From positions 69,218,236 through 69,282,235 of the forward strand of contig JASEVX010000008.1 in the NCBI GenBank assembly GCA_031761405.1: a stretch of DNA of 64,000 nucleotides, read 5' to 3'. The DNA comes from Serripes groenlandicus. Taxonomy: Eukaryota > Mollusca > Bivalvia > Cardiida > Cardiidae. The translations under genes and the position numbers were made by a program. This document shows, piece by piece, positions 58,401 to 61,957 of the stretch. Position 1 is the stretch's first letter, and each line of letters opens with the position of its first letter. Under the pieces are notes generated by a model. The model ran no database searches and was not told where the DNA came from. It saw only the letters and a list, made by a program, of their open reading frames with translations.

Positions 58401-61160
58401 CATATTATATTGTCACGCTGATTAACCAACCTACTTTTGAGATATAGAATAGGAGTAATTAACGGTAACCCACTCTTTAATACGGATTAAGATAAAGTAG
58501 ATGTTTATTACAACACATGTCAACCCTTTACCCAGACTTTCTGTAGATGACTTTCAACTGTATTTCAGTTAGATCATGGTATTGTATTGTTAAGTTACCA
58601 ATACTAACGATTTTATTTACTCTGACACGATGCAATGTATGTTTCCGCATCTATTAGCGCGTAGGATGGAAGCCATTAATACTATTTTTAAAAGTGTTTG
58701 GTATGCCGGGAAACTATTGTGCCCTTTTACCACATACAGACGATGTCGACGCCTCTACAACAGATCACTTATGAAAACGTTGTGACAAAATGTAAAATTT
58801 CTCATGTTACCACCATGTTTTCAACTTTATTCAATATTGATTCATTCATTGGGGCTTAACGCGGTTTTCAACTATTGTTCAGTATATCACGGGTGCCATT
58901 TCATGTACTTAAGCTACCAGTTCGACTTACAACATACTTCCAAAGTAGCTGGCTGCTTATCAACATTGACTGTTAGCCCATTGGTGAAACACGAGTGACG
59001 CTTGTCGTCAAACTTTGAAAATATTAGCGGAGCTGGTTTTCGAACTCACAACCGTTGGATTGACAGCCTGCGTCGCTACCGACTGAGGTTCCGGGGCTCA
59101 ATAATTAAGCTTCTGTGAATTTTAATATCACAAAGTTTTGCGTAGATATTTTATATGTCGTCTGCTGCATAGGATGGAAGTATACATATTCATTGAGAGG
59201 GGCGATCACGCACCGGTTTATGATGTAACTTGGATCTGTTAACGATAGTCGACGTATCGGATGGCAATTTTAAGCTACACCAGCTTTACCATGTTTTATT
59301 TTACTATATGCATATATCTAAACGAAGTTTACTATGCACAATTACGAAATATAACCTATAAATGAGCCGTGTTAGGGGATATTGATGCCACTTCGAACAG
59401 TAAAGTGAATGTACACCAGCAACCTGTTATACAGTCATAAATGGCAAAAACACAACATCAACAGAAACGCTGACCCCTCGTTTAATACAAAAATAACTTT
59501 GATGCCAAATCAACAATACCGAAAGTCACCAAACACTTCTAAAAGATTGTTTGTCTGTGTTAACAAAATGTATTTTAGTTTGTGTATTCAGACATCTCTT
59601 TCCCATTAACAGAAATCTTCTGCATGCCCCAACGTGGAAAGGTTTTTGGCAAAACATAAGCATATTTTCGAATATTGTGACACAGGAAGAACTATCTCAA
59701 TGTTAACCCTTTGCGACACGAAGACGCATCTAAAACATAGGGTTTTTGAAAACACTGTGAGAAATTTCTGATTTTACTACAATGGTTTGTATTCATTTAC
59801 TAAATAGTACTATCATGAAAGAGATTTCGTCGTTTCTAGTCGTCTGCTTCATATTTATTTTATGTTGATGAGGATAATATGAGCTTGTGCATGGCTCAAG
59901 TTAAAAGTTGATTTTGTGAACAGTTTACATCCAGAACAAGGACCTACACTTAAAATAGCTTGTTCCTTTTCTCATACACTCGCTCTGAACTAGTGTACAG
60001 CGGTTGTTTTGTGCATGTTTTATTTGTTCTTGCCTGTGCAGGATTGAATTAATCGAATTACAGTAAGAAAAGCTTAACGCCGTTTTCAACAATATTCAGT
60101 CATATCACGGCGGTACTCATGTGTTTCCTAGCTTTCTCCGGGACATGTCCTATGTTCGAGGCTTATGATACAAGTATATATTGGTAAACGTAAATAAATA
60201 TAAACCAGAAATAGAACCTATTTTTTGCTCCGATACAATTATTTTAAACATGCAGACTATTTGTATATTTGAAATCTCTACTCCGAATTAAATGCTTTCA
60301 TAAAATTTTTCGTTTATTTTTTAAAATGAGCATTTTATCATATGCTTTTAACAATGCTCAATGTTGATTAACTGGGATAAAACGTCGTTTTCAACAATTG
60401 TTCAGTCAAATTACGGCGGCCAATTCACATATCTCAACACTGCAGACAATCATGATTAAGGACACCCAACGTAATGGCATTTGCTAAATGTATATATATA
60501 GATCAGCACGCACATTCACGCATAGTGGTTTGGATCTACACTTCACTGCCTACGCTAAAAACAAATTATATAGAACTTTGATCATATATACTTTATGTTG
60601 TCGTTTTACATTGTTCTAATATATTTTGTGTTTTTTAGGGGATATATATCAATTTCTTTTACATATTTCTATTGAAAATAGCAAAACACAAGTTTTAAGC
60701 TGAATCTTATACAATGTATGTATATATGTATGTAATTAGCTTGCAAAATAACGATGTTATTTAAACGACGAAACAAACTGTCAGATTACCAGCGGGTTAG
60801 TCGGGTCAATAAAAACAATGCCCTGTGATCTATATGCAAGTCATCGTCTTTCAATCAGCCTGACAACCAACACGAAATACATCACACGTTTTTCATCTGT
60901 CACGTGCTTTATAAAGTGTTAACCCCTTTACTCGCAAACAGTAGTGATCCCTATGTGACTCCCTGCCAAGAAAGGTGACACAAAATAAAGATTTCTCCTT
61001 CTTTCACAATGTTCACTAAATAGTAACTATAGAAGGAAATGTGTACAGTTATCCATTTCAAGTTCACTTACCGATTGTTTCTGTGGGTTTTTGGTTTATG
61101 AATCTTGAACAAAGATCTAAGAAAGCCTGAGTCTGTTCCTTGGAAGGTGTCTCACCATGT
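14411..61160 (-). CDS. RNGTT: mRNA capping enzyme (RNGTT), 13 internal exons, partial at both ends
   Basis: Bifunctional nuclear enzyme that removes the gamma phosphate from nascent RNA polymerase II transcripts (N-terminal cysteine phosphatase) and then transfers GMP from GTP (C-terminal guanylyltransferase). Thirteen exons join with matching phases and consensus GT/AG borders into 1228 nt, about 409 codons. Visible in order: phosphatase P-loop [10 protein letters not shown] (55240-55315); ARPPGIYK after it; a charged linker; guanylyltransferase motif I KADGTR with the catalytic lysine (36482-36583, R split into the next exon); motif III DGEMI; IIIa [23 protein letters not shown]. Spacing from the P-loop cysteine to the motif I lysine is within two residues of the vertebrate enzyme as I recall it (597 aa in human). 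Missing: about 95 N-terminal residues (above 64000) and about 95 C-terminal residues including motif VI. Identification is by recognised family motifs; a protein search would settle it. All catalytic residues expected in the visible part are intact, so it looks functional. Confidence 0.96.
14539..14776. mobile_element. TTAA-flanked palindromic MITE
   Basis: Bounded by TTAACTCTCTCCCACATA and GTATTGGAAAGGATTAA, with inner GCAGCAGAAAACTTTGAAAA paired against TTTTCAAAAGTTGTCTGGTGC. TTAA at both ends and CCC-rich termini suggest a piggyBac-type MITE. One of about ten relatives in the window. Confidence 0.55.
14815..16550. repeat. 25-bp minisatellite
   Basis: About 68 copies of a 25-bp unit (atcacagcaa, tcattcatat, caggt) in the RNGTT intron between 14478 and 22543. 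Variants replace AGGTATC by ATGTATC, ACATAAC or AGGTAAC in blocks, showing segmental duplications. Confidence 0.95.
16640..16765. repeat. Short ~11-12 bp minisatellite
   Basis: About ten copies of TACCTGGAATA with variants TACCTCGAATA and TACCTTGAATA. Nothing else is recognised between 16551 and 17015. Confidence 0.7.
17016..18379 (+). mobile_element. Pearl-like element, family D
   Basis: Starts AACTAGAAATATCACAGAAG with GATGAATACCCCC and ends CCGACCGACCGACACAGTGA, then CCCCCCAAAACTTTG and TTTTTTGGGGGTATAATAATA. The terminal hairpin CCCCCAAAA/TTTTGGGGG pairs also with the 5' ACCCCC. Alternating ~150-bp core repeats contain AGTAACAAAGGGCAATAACT and CTGTACACTGCACTTCCTCT. Confidence 0.8.
18624..21240 (+). 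mobile_element. Pearl-like element, family A, interrupted
   Basis: Starts AACAAGAGCTGTCCGTAAG and ACAGCGCGCTCGACTATT, ends CTCATATTCTCTGAATAGTC and GAGTTTAAA. It is split by the family E element at 18917-21029: the family A core stops at AGAATTTCTAAATTTAA and resumes at AAAGGGTCATAATTTGCAC. Only one to two core repeats of its own remain. Confidence 0.75.
18917..21029 (+). mobile_element. Pearl-like element, family E, nested
   Basis: Starts AACAAGAGCGCCAAATGTC and GGCCCGTCCTGTTTTTTTGA; ends ATAATACGATCCGTTTTTTC and AAAACGGGCGTATAAAAA, ends sharing CGCCCGT/ACGGGCG. Twelve or so 161-bp core repeats (AGCGATATGGCTAGTTATCG, GAGCTGACAAGACCAATTTT). Within them a 644-bp tetramer recurs (for example 19573 and 20217). 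Confidence 0.8.
21241..22290. other. Intron sequence without recognised features
   Basis: AT-rich RNGTT intron. No credible exon, RNA gene or tandem repeat seen. Confidence 0.6.
22295..22475. repeat. Short AT-rich tandem repeat (~23-24 bp)
   Basis: Six to seven copies of TATATAGATGTAAAATGCAC TGAA-type units, with a TATATATA dinucleotide stretch near 22408-22420. It lies just below the motif V exon. Confidence 0.8.
22544..22647 (-). CDS. RNGTT: RNGTT exon with motif V
   Basis: 104 nt encoding [27 protein letters not shown] and ending GGE plus two bases. LKWKPP is motif V, whose lysines contact GTP phosphates. Acceptor GATTACAG, donor GAAGG then GTAAGA. Confidence 0.97.
22920..24010. repeat. 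43-bp minisatellite
   Basis: About 25 copies of a 43-bp unit (ggatgtccca, gctccaacag, tatagagtct, ggtcagacag, ata), filling most of the intron between the motif IV and motif V exons. The first copies (TGGGTTGTCCCA, AGTAAAGTG) are the most divergent. Confidence 0.95.
24207..24278 (-). CDS. RNGTT: RNGTT exon with motif IV
   Basis: 72 nt, 24 codons, phase 0 both sides: [20 protein letters not shown] then PVPD. The string VSHE-DGLIFQP is motif IV of metazoan guanylyltransferase. Acceptor ATTTCAG, donor GAT then GTAAGT. Confidence 0.97.
24285..24735 (+). mobile_element. Old pearl-like relic, family A
   Basis: Decayed start AACAAAAGCTGTACATTAG and ACAGCATGCTCGACTATTCC, followed by two to three family A core repeats (AACCAGAATTTCTAA, TGTGATGGTT, GTAGAAAGTTT). 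The 3' hairpin is missing. Confidence 0.6.
25271..26674 (+). mobile_element. Pearl-like element, family D
   Basis: A second family D copy, closely similar to 17016-18379: start AACTAGAAATATCACTGAAG, alternating core repeats, CCGACCGACCGACACAGTGA, then CCCCCAAAAACTTTG, GGGGGTATAATG. Confidence 0.8.
26909..27610 (+). mobile_element. Pearl-like element, family F
   Basis: Starts AACAAGCAAATTCAGAGAAT and GGTCCCCCGC, ends GTAAAGCGGGGGACAATAA. About four ~150-bp core repeats (TACACATGTGAAATA, GGTTCAAAAGTTATG, AGGTCAAAGGTCA) and a GTGACGGAGGGACTGACG tract. The same family occurs at 47568-47829 as an internally deleted copy. Confidence 0.8.
27951..28045. repeat. Small inverted repeat with AACAAGAGC at both ends
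   Basis: AAAACAAGAGC at the left and GCTCTTGTTTT at the right face each other across about 75 bp. The AACAAGAGC start is that of pearl-like families, so this may be two fused termini. Origin unclear. Confidence 0.45.
28200..29390. repeat. 28-bp minisatellite
   Basis: About 34 copies of a 28-bp unit (ctgctgaata, atgcactaat, tatgttat) from 28430, with one or two outlying copies at 28207-28245 left of a SINE inserted into the array. A run of 28-bp variants GGATGACGCACTCAAGTTG sits near 29217-29300. Confidence 0.93.
28243..28437 (-). mobile_element. tRNA-derived SINE, 5' truncated
   Basis: Plus-strand text starts with a (GATT)n tail, then GGGGTTTAACGCTGTTTTTA, CATATCACGGCGGCCAG, and stops after ACATAGACTTAGCCCATTT. 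The SINE reads on the minus strand; the tRNA-like head seen in the 48962 copy is absent. Minisatellite units flank both sides, so it was inserted into the 28-bp array. Confidence 0.7.
29482..29641. mobile_element. TTAA-type MITE relic
   Basis: Begins TTAACCCTCTCCAACATACA and ends GGTATGAGGGAAAGGGTTG. The terminal inverted pairing CCCTCTCC/GGGAAAGGG matches the other TTAA MITEs; the right TTAA has decayed to TTGA. Confidence 0.5.
29834..29998 (-). CDS. RNGTT: RNGTT exon (guanylyltransferase, between IIIa and IV)
   Basis: 165 nt, 55 codons, phase 0 at both ends; encodes [20 protein letters not shown] and ends [28 protein letters not shown] and EPFSVR-KPF-D are hallmark capping-enzyme strings. 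Acceptor TTCTTGCAG, donor AAAA then GTAAGT. Longest exon in the window. Confidence 0.97.
30016..30290. repeat. 54/60-bp alternating minisatellite next to an exon acceptor
   Basis: Five units sharing ATATGTGAGCCTTAATGCAG at 30018, 30078, 30132, 30192 and 30246: spacing alternates 60, 54, 60, 54, a 114-bp dimer. The array begins about 18 bp beyond the acceptor of the 29834-29998 exon. Confidence 0.85.
30330..33222. repeat. 29-bp minisatellite grown inside a SINE
   Basis: About 55 copies of a 29-bp unit (catatcacag, cgtaccagcg, ttactgacc), interrupted at 30594-31842 by a hAT-like element. The unit resembles the SINE segment CATATCACGGCGGCCAGTT-ACCTACT. SINE tail text (GGTGTTTTACTCCACTTCTG, TTTTTCAGTTATATCAC) lies just left and a tRNA-like head just right, so the array is an internal expansion of one SINE copy. 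Confidence 0.85.
30594..31842. mobile_element. hAT-like non-autonomous element in the 29-bp array
   Basis: 1249 bp bounded by CAGGGCTCGCGCTG and the inverted partner CAGAGCCAGCCCTG, with subterminal pairing GGCGATTATTT against the complement of AATAATGGCTATT. Host repeat flanks carry a direct CATATA duplication (30588-30593, 31843-31848). CAGGG-type ends suggest hAT, though hAT normally makes 8-bp duplications. No transposase frame seen; the 72-codon frame at 31180 is unremarkable. Confidence 0.65.
33223..33365 (-). mobile_element. tRNA-like head of the expanded SINE
   Basis: On the minus strand this contains a perfect B-box GGTTCGATCCC (plus-strand text GGGATCGAACC at 33296) and upstream a plausible A-box TGATCTAAGGCTATGC. 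It joins directly to the 29-bp array. Too diverged to be a tRNA gene: no foldable cloverleaf is evident. Confidence 0.6.
33366..33683. other. Intron sequence, possible SINE fragment
   Basis: Contains GGGATTTATGTCCATTCTCA and AATATTTC, weakly like SINE bodies, then nothing recognisable up to the exon donor at 33683. Confidence 0.4.
33684..33809 (-). CDS. RNGTT: RNGTT exon with motifs III and IIIa
   Basis: 126 nt, phase 0 at both ends, encoding [28 protein letters not shown] and [17 protein letters not shown] (motif III) and YDI (IIIa) contribute to nucleotide and metal contacts. Start chosen at TTTTGAAG because NLQ-FPRRKDL then matches the family; this acceptor has a weak pyrimidine tract. 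Donor GAA then GTAAGT. Confidence 0.95.
33848..34079. mobile_element. TTAA-flanked palindromic MITE, best preserved copy
   Basis: Starts TTAACCCTTTCCCTCATATA and ends TATATGAGGGAAAGGGTTAA, a near-perfect terminal inverted repeat. The middle ACATTGTGACAAAAGGAGAA folds against TTCTTCTTTTGTCACTATGT, so almost the whole unit is palindromic. TTAA at both borders fits piggyBac-type target duplication. Confidence 0.7.
34076..34278. mobile_element. Second TTAA MITE sharing a border with the first
   Basis: Begins at the TTAA that ends the previous copy, continues TCTTTTCCCTCAAACAG and GATGCCTCTGCAAAGTAGAT, and ends GTCGTCTGCTACAAATG and GGGAAAGGGTTAA. Confidence 0.55.
34279..34796. other. Intron sequence without recognised features
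   Basis: No exon, tandem repeat or mobile terminus was recognised. A stretch with GGCAAGGGTTTACGTGATAT resembles no other sequence in the window. Confidence 0.5.
34797..35047 (-). pseudogene. Non-LTR retrotransposon reverse-transcriptase fragment
   Basis: On the minus strand the first frame reads [20 protein letters not shown], containing the FADD catalytic box of LINE reverse transcriptases, then stops. Other frames continue with [10 protein letters not shown] and [10 protein letters not shown], the expected next RT region. Two frameshifts and stops show it is dead. The type (CR1/L2- or jockey-like) cannot be fixed from this length. Confidence 0.8.
35060..35141 (-). CDS. RNGTT: RNGTT exon (guanylyltransferase core)
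   Basis: 82 nt: one base completing arginine of KADGTR, then [18 protein letters not shown] and on to VPNLQ. Acceptor TAATTGCAG, donor CTACAG then GTGTGT. A LINE reverse-transcriptase relic starts about 12 bp past the donor on the same strand, making a longer but spurious open frame. Confidence 0.95.
35195..35265 (-). mobile_element. SINE fragment
   Basis: Text CTACACAACAGTCTTTC, CACTGGCTGCTTTTACACAT and CATTGGTGGA matches the central part of the SINE copies at 28243 and 48962. Confidence 0.65.
35290..35710 (+). mobile_element. Pearl-like relic, family B
   Basis: Two decayed family B core repeats (GGGTATAAGGCAAAACAGCC, CAACATGGCTTGAAAAAATC), then CACGGACGGACGGCC. Both termini are eroded. 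Confidence 0.6.
35711..36138. other. Intron with further family B debris
   Basis: Fragments such as GAATGGACGGACAATTAGAC and CCAAGAGTTCACCTCGCACT resemble the 3' region of a family B element. Nothing else supported. Confidence 0.4.
36139..36308. mobile_element. TTAA-type MITE
   Basis: Begins TTAACACATTCCCACA, contains ACAATTTCTCCTTTTGTCAC, ends TGCTGATTTGTTGTATGAGG and GGGGGTTAA. Same family as 33848-34079. Confidence 0.6.
36331..36364 (-). pseudogene. Degenerate duplicate of the 3' edge of the motif I exon
   Basis: Read on the minus strand this stretch reproduces the last part of the 36482-36583 exon and the start of its intron (TGCAGCTGGAAAG, GGATGGA, AGTATGA) with a few substitutions, and would read SWKVDGPKY instead of SWKADGTRY. 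It lies about 120 bp downstream of the true donor, inside the intron. It looks like a partial tandem duplication that decayed; the copied donor is now AAGTATGA, keeping GT. Confidence 0.6.
36482..36583 (-). CDS. RNGTT: RNGTT exon with guanylyltransferase catalytic lysine (motif I)
   Basis: 102 nt encoding [18 protein letters not shown] and later CSWKADGT; the arginine of KADGTR is split over the junction. The lysine forms the enzyme-GMP phosphoamide in nucleotidyltransferases of this superfamily. Acceptor GTTTACAG, donor ACAAG then GTATGA. The 38-bp array begins at its acceptor, and a degenerate copy of its 3' edge sits about 120 bp into the following intron. Confidence 0.96.
36588..37272. 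repeat. 38-bp minisatellite at the motif I exon acceptor
   Basis: Eighteen copies of a 38-bp unit (atgtcaacat, gattacacct, tctatcataa, cagtatcc). The copy nearest the exon merges into the true acceptor: repeat text CATGTTGACATGG corresponds to acceptor text CATGTTTACAG in gene sense. Copies are nearly identical, with a few carrying TATATC for TCTATC. Confidence 0.95.
37427..38839 (+). mobile_element. Pearl-like element, family B, interrupted by another family B copy
   Basis: Outer start AACAAAAGGACCATGATGC and CGCTCACCTGATTTAGC, outer end CACCCCGCATTTCATG and CCCAGGTGAGCTAAAAA. The inner element occupies 37501-38200. After it the outer core continues with GATTTCCTGGCGGTCATG. Confidence 0.65.
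37501..38200 (+). mobile_element. Pearl-like element, family B, inner copy
   Basis: Starts AACAAGAGGGCCATGATGG, ends TTGTCACTACGTGACAGGTG and AGCTAAAAA. It has two core repeats plus an unrelated part (AAAGGGCCATAATTCAGTCA), and no ACGG tract. Confidence 0.75.
38890..39684. repeat. 67-bp minisatellite, essentially identical copies
   Basis: Nearly twelve copies of a 67-bp unit (ttagtacata, tcttaacata, ccatctcaca, gaaacaaaga, ggaaccttca, ataagttatg, caccatg), period confirmed at 38971 and 39038. Apart from the first partial unit I find no differences, in contrast to every other array here. Confidence 0.97.
39690..40093. other. Intron sequence without recognised features
   Basis: AT-rich, no coding signal; the open frame at 39728 lacks any recognisable domain. 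A possible eroded TTAA MITE end lies near 40000-40040. Confidence 0.5.
40094..40197 (-). CDS. RNGTT: RNGTT exon (start of guanylyltransferase domain)
   Basis: 104 nt encoding [20 protein letters not shown] and on to ACSWK plus two bases. It matches the family segment around FLEGV...VTTQPKL. Acceptor TCTCTCCCAG, donor AAAAG then GTACCG. The serine completed at the junction leads into [11 protein letters not shown]. Confidence 0.93.
41156..42298. mobile_element. PIF/Harbinger-like MITE, TAA target duplication
   Basis: 1143 bp with terminal inverted repeats GGGCTGTTCCAGAAAAAAA at the left and TTTTTTTTCTGGAACAGCCC at the right, each followed inward by G/C-runs and GGAACRAC. TAA flanks both ends (41153-41155, 42299-42301), and other copies of the host repeat show the uninterrupted site GACTAAAGCGATATGG. 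TWA duplication and short TIRs suggest PIF/Harbinger. It contains a poly-G run (about 41178-41204), a small ATG frame (41480-41542) and a SINE piece (41795-42045). No transposase. Confidence 0.75.
41795..42045 (-). mobile_element. SINE copy inside the Harbinger-like MITE
   Basis: GAGTTTAATGCCGTTTATCA, TATATCACGACAGCCAGTTA, CAATCTTCCCAAAGCAACTG and TGGCTGAGCCTGCATTGCTA follow the order of the SINE at 48962, diverged. It reads on the minus strand. Confidence 0.7.
43188..43288 (-). CDS. RNGTT: RNGTT exon (interdomain linker)
   Basis: 101 nt encoding an acidic then basic linker ([10 protein letters not shown] ... [12 protein letters not shown]) between phosphatase and guanylyltransferase domains. 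The linker is poorly conserved in the family, so identity rests on phase, splice sites (CATTTCAG acceptor; AAG then GTTGGT, a weak donor) and charge pattern. Confidence 0.85.
43289..43617. other. Intron sequence without recognised features
   Basis: No exon, repeat or mobile end recognised between the linker exon and the SINE-borne 24-bp array. Confidence 0.5.
43630..43699 (+). mobile_element. tRNA-like SINE head flanking the 24-bp array
   Basis: GATGATGTAGAGGTTAAGGT and CAACCCCTCAACTGAGATG look like an A-box region (GTAGAGGTTAAGG) and stem of a tRNA-derived head. The expected B-box position is where the 24-bp array starts. To the right of the array GACACTGGTACTGGTTTGAC is a SINE-body-like string. 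Confidence 0.5.
43695..44320. repeat. 24-bp minisatellite within a SINE
   Basis: About 26 copies of a 24-bp unit (gtgcccatta, ggggtcacaa, caat). Only one variable position is prominent, G or T in AATGTGCCC/AATGTTCCC, and the two versions occur in blocks. The period is divisible by three, which opens frames in both strands; not coding. Confidence 0.95.
44455..45905. repeat. 27-bp (and ~20-bp) minisatellite at an exon donor
   Basis: About 55 units of 27 bp (ggtctctatt, attctataca, atatctt), some shortened to AGTTATTCTATACAATATCT. The last unit ends within about six bases of the donor of the 45911-46019 exon: in gene sense the intron reads GTAAGG, then CAATATTGTATAGAATAA. The long frames are due to the 27-bp period. 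Confidence 0.95.
45911..46019 (-). CDS. RNGTT: RNGTT exon (end of phosphatase domain)
   Basis: 109 nt encoding [20 protein letters not shown] and then an acidic, proline-containing stretch ending LPDWCD. This is the conserved end of the triphosphatase domain. Acceptor GATTTGCAG, donor GATG then GTAAGG; the last codon is completed in the next exon to glutamate. The 27-bp array starts within about six bases of the donor. Confidence 0.95.
46090..48330. repeat. 48-bp minisatellite
   Basis: About 41 copies of a 48-bp unit (gttgatacct, gtatacttaa, taagtattgt, tgtagagtat, atgaggat) fill the intron between the microexon and the ARPPG exon, interrupted by a family F element at 47568-47829. In gene sense each unit contains TATACAG followed by GTATC. 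Period divisible by three explains the 509-codon and 416-codon open frames. Confidence 0.96.
47568..47829 (+). mobile_element. Pearl-like element, family F, short copy in the 48-bp array
   Basis: CAAGCAAATTCAGAGAATTC and GGTCCCCCGC, one core repeat, (GGACTGAC)n, then GCTAAAGCGGGGGACAA. Left host text is GTATACTTAA and right host text TAAGTATTG, exactly the uninterrupted array unit, so insertion was between A and T with no duplication. At 262 bp it is an internally deleted relative of 26909-27610. Confidence 0.88.
48517..48547 (-). CDS. RNGTT: RNGTT 31-nt microexon
   Basis: Only 31 nt: one base completing the serine codon, then [10 protein letters not shown], followed directly by ARPPGIYK from the next exon. 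Acceptor GTTTTCAG, donor ATA then GTGAGT. The family sequence requires this segment between the P-loop exon and ARPPG, and phases on both sides fit only with these borders. Confidence 0.9.
48625..48940. repeat. ~20-23 bp minisatellite
   Basis: About 15 copies of CAATCATAACAATCAATGAC AGT-type units with variants AATGATCAATGACAG. It lies just upstream (in gene sense) of the 31-nt microexon. Confidence 0.9.
48962..49262 (-). mobile_element. tRNA-derived SINE, nearly full length
   Basis: Minus-strand reading: head GAGCCCCGGTAGCGACGCGG (A-box-like) and GTGAGTTTGAATCCCGG (B-box-like), a body with CTATGTGGAAAAGCAGCCAG and GGCCGCCGTGATATGACTGA, ending AACGGCGTTAAACCCC and a (CAAT)n tail. Best reference copy of the main SINE family in this window. 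Confidence 0.75.
49368..50172 (+). mobile_element. Pearl-like element, family F-related
   Basis: Starts AACAAGCAAATTTATGAAAT and TATATCCCCCGCTTGC, ends TTCGAAAAAGCGGGGGATAA TAA. Three to four ~150-bp core repeats (CAAGGGCAATAACTCTAAGG, GACGGGCATCATCC). A GACA tract lies near 49470-49497 close to the 5' end and GGACGCACGCACACACGGAC before the 3' end. Confidence 0.8.
50171..50360 (+). mobile_element. Family B 5' fragment
   Basis: AACAAGAGGGCCATGATGGC and TTGGATCACTCACATGAATT, then core text ACATTTCAGCAAAATTATTT; it stops where the 32-bp array begins. Confidence 0.6.
50358..55238. repeat. 32-bp minisatellite built around a splice-donor-like core
   Basis: About 120 copies of a 32-bp unit (cccttaccta, aaggtatgta, aagtaaataa, gt), interrupted by 50965-51928. 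A variant unit has CATTACATAAACCTGAGTAA AGG. In gene sense (minus) the main unit reads TTTACATACCTTTAG followed by GTAAGGGAC, and the variant reads TTTCCTTTACTCAG followed by GTTTATG. The array ends against the donor of the P-loop exon, which itself reads GGAG-GTAAGGGG. Confidence 0.95.
50965..51928 (+). mobile_element. Pearl-like element, family G, in the 32-bp array
   Basis: Starts AACAAGAAATATGTGAGCTA and TGATACCCCCGCTC, ends ACGGACGGAAGGACGG, then CCTTCGGAACCGGGGGTATA AT. Four ~165-bp core repeats (GAGAAATAGCCCGGAAATGA, GGGCCATAACTCCGTGAAAA). Flanking host units are TATGTAAA left and TAAATAAGTCC right, again without duplication. Confidence 0.85.
55240..55315 (-). CDS. RNGTT: RNGTT exon with phosphatase P-loop [10 protein letters not shown]
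   Basis: 76 nt, two bases of a split glycine codon, then [19 protein letters not shown], ending in a split serine codon. The HCxxxxxRTG motif supplies the nucleophilic cysteine and phosphate-binding arginine of the cysteine-phosphatase superfamily. Acceptor CTATTCAG, donor GGAG then GTAAGGGG. The donor abuts the 32-bp array, whose unit repeats the AG-GTAAGGG core. Confidence 0.96.
55316..56360. other. Intron with an old pearl-like relic
   Basis: A short GGTGTAGTAGATAA triplicate lies at 55331-55371. From about 55850 to 56165 two degenerate ~130-bp repeats (CCTATCAAA-AGTACTCATTTTGAT, CTATGATGCATGGTTAAGAT) end with GCACGCAAGCATGCACG, like core repeats and the terminal tract of a pearl-like element. 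No exon seen. Confidence 0.5.
56360..56645. repeat. GC-rich duplicated ~90-bp block
   Basis: Two copies, starting near 56396 and 56547 (151 bp apart), of a segment with GCAGCCCCACGGCGTTCCCG and CTACAATAACCCCGC. This is the only markedly GC-rich stretch in the window. TGACGTCA, a perfect CRE/ATF palindrome, lies between at about 56522-56529. Confidence 0.7.
58846..59100 (-). mobile_element. tRNA-derived SINE, diverged full copy
   Basis: Plus text CATTGGGGCTTAACGCGGTT, AGTATATCACGGGTGCCA, AGTAGCTGGCTGCTTATCAA, GACAGCCTGCGTCGCTACCG and GGTTCCGGGGCTC follows the 48962 copy end to end with substitutions. Confidence 0.7.
60068..60150 (-). mobile_element. SINE fragment
   Basis: GCTTAACGCCGTTTTCAACA, GTCATATCACGGCGGTACTC and GTGTTTCCTAGCTTTCTC match the SINE 3' half. 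Confidence 0.65.
60365..60440 (-). mobile_element. SINE fragment
   Basis: AAACGTCGTTTTCAACAATT, TCAGTCAAATTACGGCGGCC and AATTCACATATCTCAAC match the SINE 3' half with about the same divergence as 60068-60150. Confidence 0.6.
61072..61160 (-). CDS. RNGTT: RNGTT exon (phosphatase domain, before the P-loop)
   Basis: 89 nt; frame starts with one base completing a glycine codon, then HGETPSKEQ, and ends TETI plus one base. It precedes the P-loop in the triphosphatase domain (vertebrate counterpart begins GHGECP). Acceptor TTCTAG before ACATGG, donor ATCG then GTAAGT. Its first 14 bases and the acceptor are also the edge of the neighbouring 79-bp tandem repeat, so genuine and copied splice sites lie in series. 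Confidence 0.93.
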
Positions 61161-61957
61161 CTAGAATAAAAATGTCAGAAAATAAGCTGCAGTCTGCATA
61201 ACATGTAGTATATGATAGGAGTCTTGTGTCTCACCATGTCTAGTATAACAATGCCAGAAGATAAGCTGCAGTCTGCATAACATGTAGTACATGATAGGAC
61301 TCTAGTGTCTCACCATGTCTAGTATAACAATGTCAGAAGATAAGCTGCAGTCTGCATAACATGTAGTACATGATAGGAGTCTTGTGTCTCACCATGTCTA
61401 GTATAACAATGCCAGAAGATAAGCTGCAGTCTGCATAACATGTAGTACATGATAGGACTCTAGTGTCTCACCATGTCTAGTATAATAATGTCAGAAGATA
61501 AGCTGCAGTCTGCATAACATGTAGTACATGATAGGAGTCTTGTGTCTCACCATATCTAGTAAAACAATGTCAGAAGATAAGCTGCAGTCAGCATAACATG
61601 TAGTATATGATAGGACTCTTGTGTCTCACCATGTCTAGTATAATAATGTCAGAAGATAAGCTGCAGTCTGCATAACATGTAGTACATGATAGGACTCTTG
61701 TGTCTCACCATGTCTAGTAAAACAATGTCAGAAGATAAGCTGCAGTCTGCATAACATGTAGTATATGATAGGACTCTTGTGTCTCACCATGTCTTGTATA
61801 ATAATGTCAGAAGATAAGCTGCAGTCTGCATAACATGTAGTACATGATAGGACTCTTGTGTCTCACCATGTCTAGTAAAACAATGTCAGAAGATAAGCTG
61901 CAGTCTGCATAACATGTAGTATATGATAGGACTCTTGTGTCTCACCATGTCAAGTAT
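61147..61957. repeat. RNGTT: 79-bp minisatellite that includes an exon edge
   Basis: About ten copies of a 79-bp unit (period 61147, 61226, 61305). Each contains GTGTCTCACCATGTCTAG, which is the first 14 bases of the 61072-61160 exon plus its acceptor in reverse complement. The array starts inside the exon and runs into the upstream intron. Confidence 0.95.

Larger units (their letters stand above)
57100..60960. mobile_element. Cluster of eroded TTAA-type MITEs
   Basis: Recurrent terminal strings: CCCTTTCCCACTTGCAGACG (57143), GTCTGCTGCTGATTTATCAT and GGAAAGGGGAGTTAA (57687-57726), GTTAACCCCCTTCAACAAAC (57782), GTTAACCCTTTGCGACACG (59702), GTTAACCCCTTTACTCGC (60918), each with inner GTGACAAAA-type text. 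They are older than the copy at 33848. Between them I see SINE pieces and otherwise nothing coding. Confidence 0.5.
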
